Assembly (NCBI GenBank): GCA_965198655.1
Contig: OZ240668.1
Coordinates: forward strand, 4,092,001 to 4,156,000
Length of the DNA stretch: 64,000 nucleotides
Direction of reading: 5' to 3'
Origin: Lichenicola sp965198655
Lineage (GTDB): Bacteria > Pseudomonadota > Alphaproteobacteria > Acetobacterales > Acetobacteraceae
The notes under the pieces are model-generated. The model worked only from the letters and a program-made list of their open reading frames with translations. It had not been told where the DNA came from and ran no database searches. Position numbers and translations under genes: made by a program. This document shows positions 62,883 to 64,000 of this stretch, one piece after another (position 1 is the first letter of the stretch; every line of letters starts with the position of its first letter).

Positions 62883-64000
62883 ATGTTGCGACTGACCGAA
62901 CTCAAGCTGCCGCTCGACCACGGCCCCGACGCCGTCGTGCCGGCGATCGCCGCCAGGCTGGGGGTGGCGGAGTCGGACGTGCTGTCGCACGCGCTGTTCC
63001 GGCGCGGGCACGACGCGCGCAAGCGGGGCGCGGTGCACCTGGTCTACAGCTTCGACGTGGCGGTGCGCGACGAGGCGGCGGTGCTGGCGCGGCTTGGCGA
63101 GGACAAGGCGGTGCAGCCCGCCCCGGACATGCGCTACCGGTTCGTGATGGACGGCGCGTCGCGGGCGGCGCGGCCCGGCTACCGGCGTCCGGTGGTGATC
63201 GGCACCGGCCCGTGCGGGCTGCTGGCGGGCCTGGTGCTGGCGCAGATGGGCTTGCGTCCGCTGCTGCTGGAGCGCGGCCGCGCGGTGCGGCAGCGCACCG
63301 TGGACACCTTCGCGCTGTGGCGGCGGTCCGTGCTCACGCCGGACAGCAACGTGCAGTTCGGCGAGGGCGGTGCCGGGACGTTCTCGGACGGTAAGCTGTA
63401 CAGCCAGGTCAGCGACCGGCAGCATTACGGCCGCAAGCTGCTCGAGGAGTTCGTCCGCGCCGGCGCGCCGGAGGAGATCCTGACCGTGTCCAAGCCGCAT
63501 ATCGGCACCTTCCGGCTGGTCACGGTGGTGGAAAGCATGCGGGCGCAGATCGAGGCGCTGGGCGGGGAGTACCGGTTCGGCTGCCACGTCACCGGGTTCG
63601 CGGTCGGCCGCAGCCGGTCCGGCGAGCGGCGGATCGAAGGGGTGACGCTGGCCGACGGCAGCGCGGTCGAGGCGGACCAGGTGGTGCTGGCGATCGGCCA
63701 CAGCGCGCGCGACACGTTCGCGGCGCTGCACGAGGCCGGGGTGTCGATGCAGGCCAAGCCGTTGTCGATGGGCGTCCGGATCGAGCATCCGCAGTCGCTG
63801 ATCGACCGGGCCCGGTTCGGCGAGCAGGCCGGGCATCCGTTGCTGGGGGCGGCCGACTACAAGCTGGTGCACCACGCGGCCAACGGGCGCGGGGTATACA
63901 GCTTCTGCATGTGCCCGGGCGGCACGGTGGTGGCGGCGACCTCGGAGGAAGGGCGCGTGGTCACCAACGGCATGAGCCAGTACTCGCGCGCCGAGCGCAA
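62883..64000 (+). CDS. FAD-dependent dehydrogenase (NAD(FAD)-utilising, COG2509-like), truncated by window end
   Basis: The frame opens at ATG 62883 and is still open at the window end (372 codons visible). After an about 85-residue N-terminal domain (LRLTELKLPLDHGPDAVVPA), the Rossmann motif VIGTGPCGLLAGLVLAQMG with LLLERG binds FAD. QFGEGGAGTFSDGKLYSQV and LSMGVRIEHPQSLID are characteristic of the COG2509 group of uncharacterised flavoproteins. Full members are about 540 residues, so about a third is missing. It is divergent from the CDF gene. Confidence 0.88.
   Translation, partial: MLRLTELKLPLDHGPDAVVPAIAARLGVAESDVLSHALFRRGHDARKRGAVHLVYSFDVAVRDEAAVLARLGEDKAVQPAPDMRYRFVMDGASRAARPGYRRPVVIGTGPCGLLAGLVLAQMGLRPLLLERGRAVRQRTVDTFALWRRSVLTPDSNVQFGEGGAGTFSDGKLYSQVSDRQHYGRKLLEEFVRAGAPEEILTVSKPHIGTFRLVTVVESMRAQIEALGGEYRFGCHVTGFAVGRSRSGERRIEGVTLADGSAVEADQVVLAIGHSARDTFAALHEAGVSMQAKPLSMGVRIEHPQSLIDRARFGEQAGHPLLGAADYKLVHHAANGRGVYSFCMCPGGTVVAATSEEGRVVTNGMSQYSRAER

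Overview
The window is very GC-rich (roughly 70%) DNA with dense, short-spaced genes, many ATGA/GTGA overlaps between neighbouring genes and frequent GTG starts. Gene content (fused cysNC next to cysD, MmcB-type DNA repair protein, KMGKT-type TyrRS, COG0523 GTPase paired with a WD40 protein, SorC-controlled polyol locus) fits an alphaproteobacterium. The family Acetobacteraceae (Rhodospirillales) is my best guess, but the genus cannot be fixed from the sequence.

Layout. 0-5 kb: AmpG-like permease, SelO protein AMPylator, a HARP-like protein and a ClpP-fold lipoprotein. 5-7 kb (minus): an SDR and a CPBP protease. 7.4-12.3 kb: cysD-cysNC-cysQ sulfate activation operon ending in a 3-hydroxyisobutyryl-CoA hydrolase-like gene. 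12.4-17.2 kb: two alpha/beta hydrolases, a divergent LysR regulator and an exported penicillin-acylase-type Ntn hydrolase. 17.4-29.1 kb: a SorC regulator divergent from an eleven-kilobase operon (DhaK, DhaL, erythritol/L-threitol-type dehydrogenase, DUF2291 protein, RbsA/RbsC/SBP-type ABC importer, fused DhaKL kinase, RpiB-like and TIM-like isomerases). Read together this is a complete tetritol (erythritol/threitol) catabolic route to D-erythrose 4-phosphate. 29.2-41.6 kb is a looser accessory stretch: a Tat-signal aminotransferase, PhyH dioxygenase, SYLF protein, IMPase, MmcB, a decaying hypothetical locus with a frameshift and an in-frame amber stop, an SDR, a large secreted glycosidase and a vapBC module with both genes frameshifted. 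41.6-54.4 kb returns to housekeeping genes: tyrS, anmK, two cysteine desulfurases plus ferredoxin plus mnmA, GST, a glycosyltransferase/O-antigen-ligase pair, and a COG0523 metallochaperone with a WD40 partner.

54.6-60.4 kb holds the most interesting system: a DSF-synthase (RpfF) homologue transcribed convergently with an RpfC-like hybrid histidine kinase. This is the arrangement of the Xanthomonas rpf cluster, but the RpfG position (receiver-HD-GYP) is taken by a receiver-PAS-GGDEF-EAL protein whose stop overlaps the kinase start. It looks like a quorum-sensing circuit wired to cyclic-di-GMP through a different output enzyme. The window closes with a PA0069-type radical SAM protein, a CDF metal exporter and a truncated FAD-dependent dehydrogenase.

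Five copies of a roughly 120-140 bp element made of four consecutive hairpins with 10-bp terminal inverted repeats lie directly after stop codons. One copy reads through in frame as the N-terminus of the cysQ-like gene. No tRNA, rRNA, CRISPR array or complete insertion sequence was seen.
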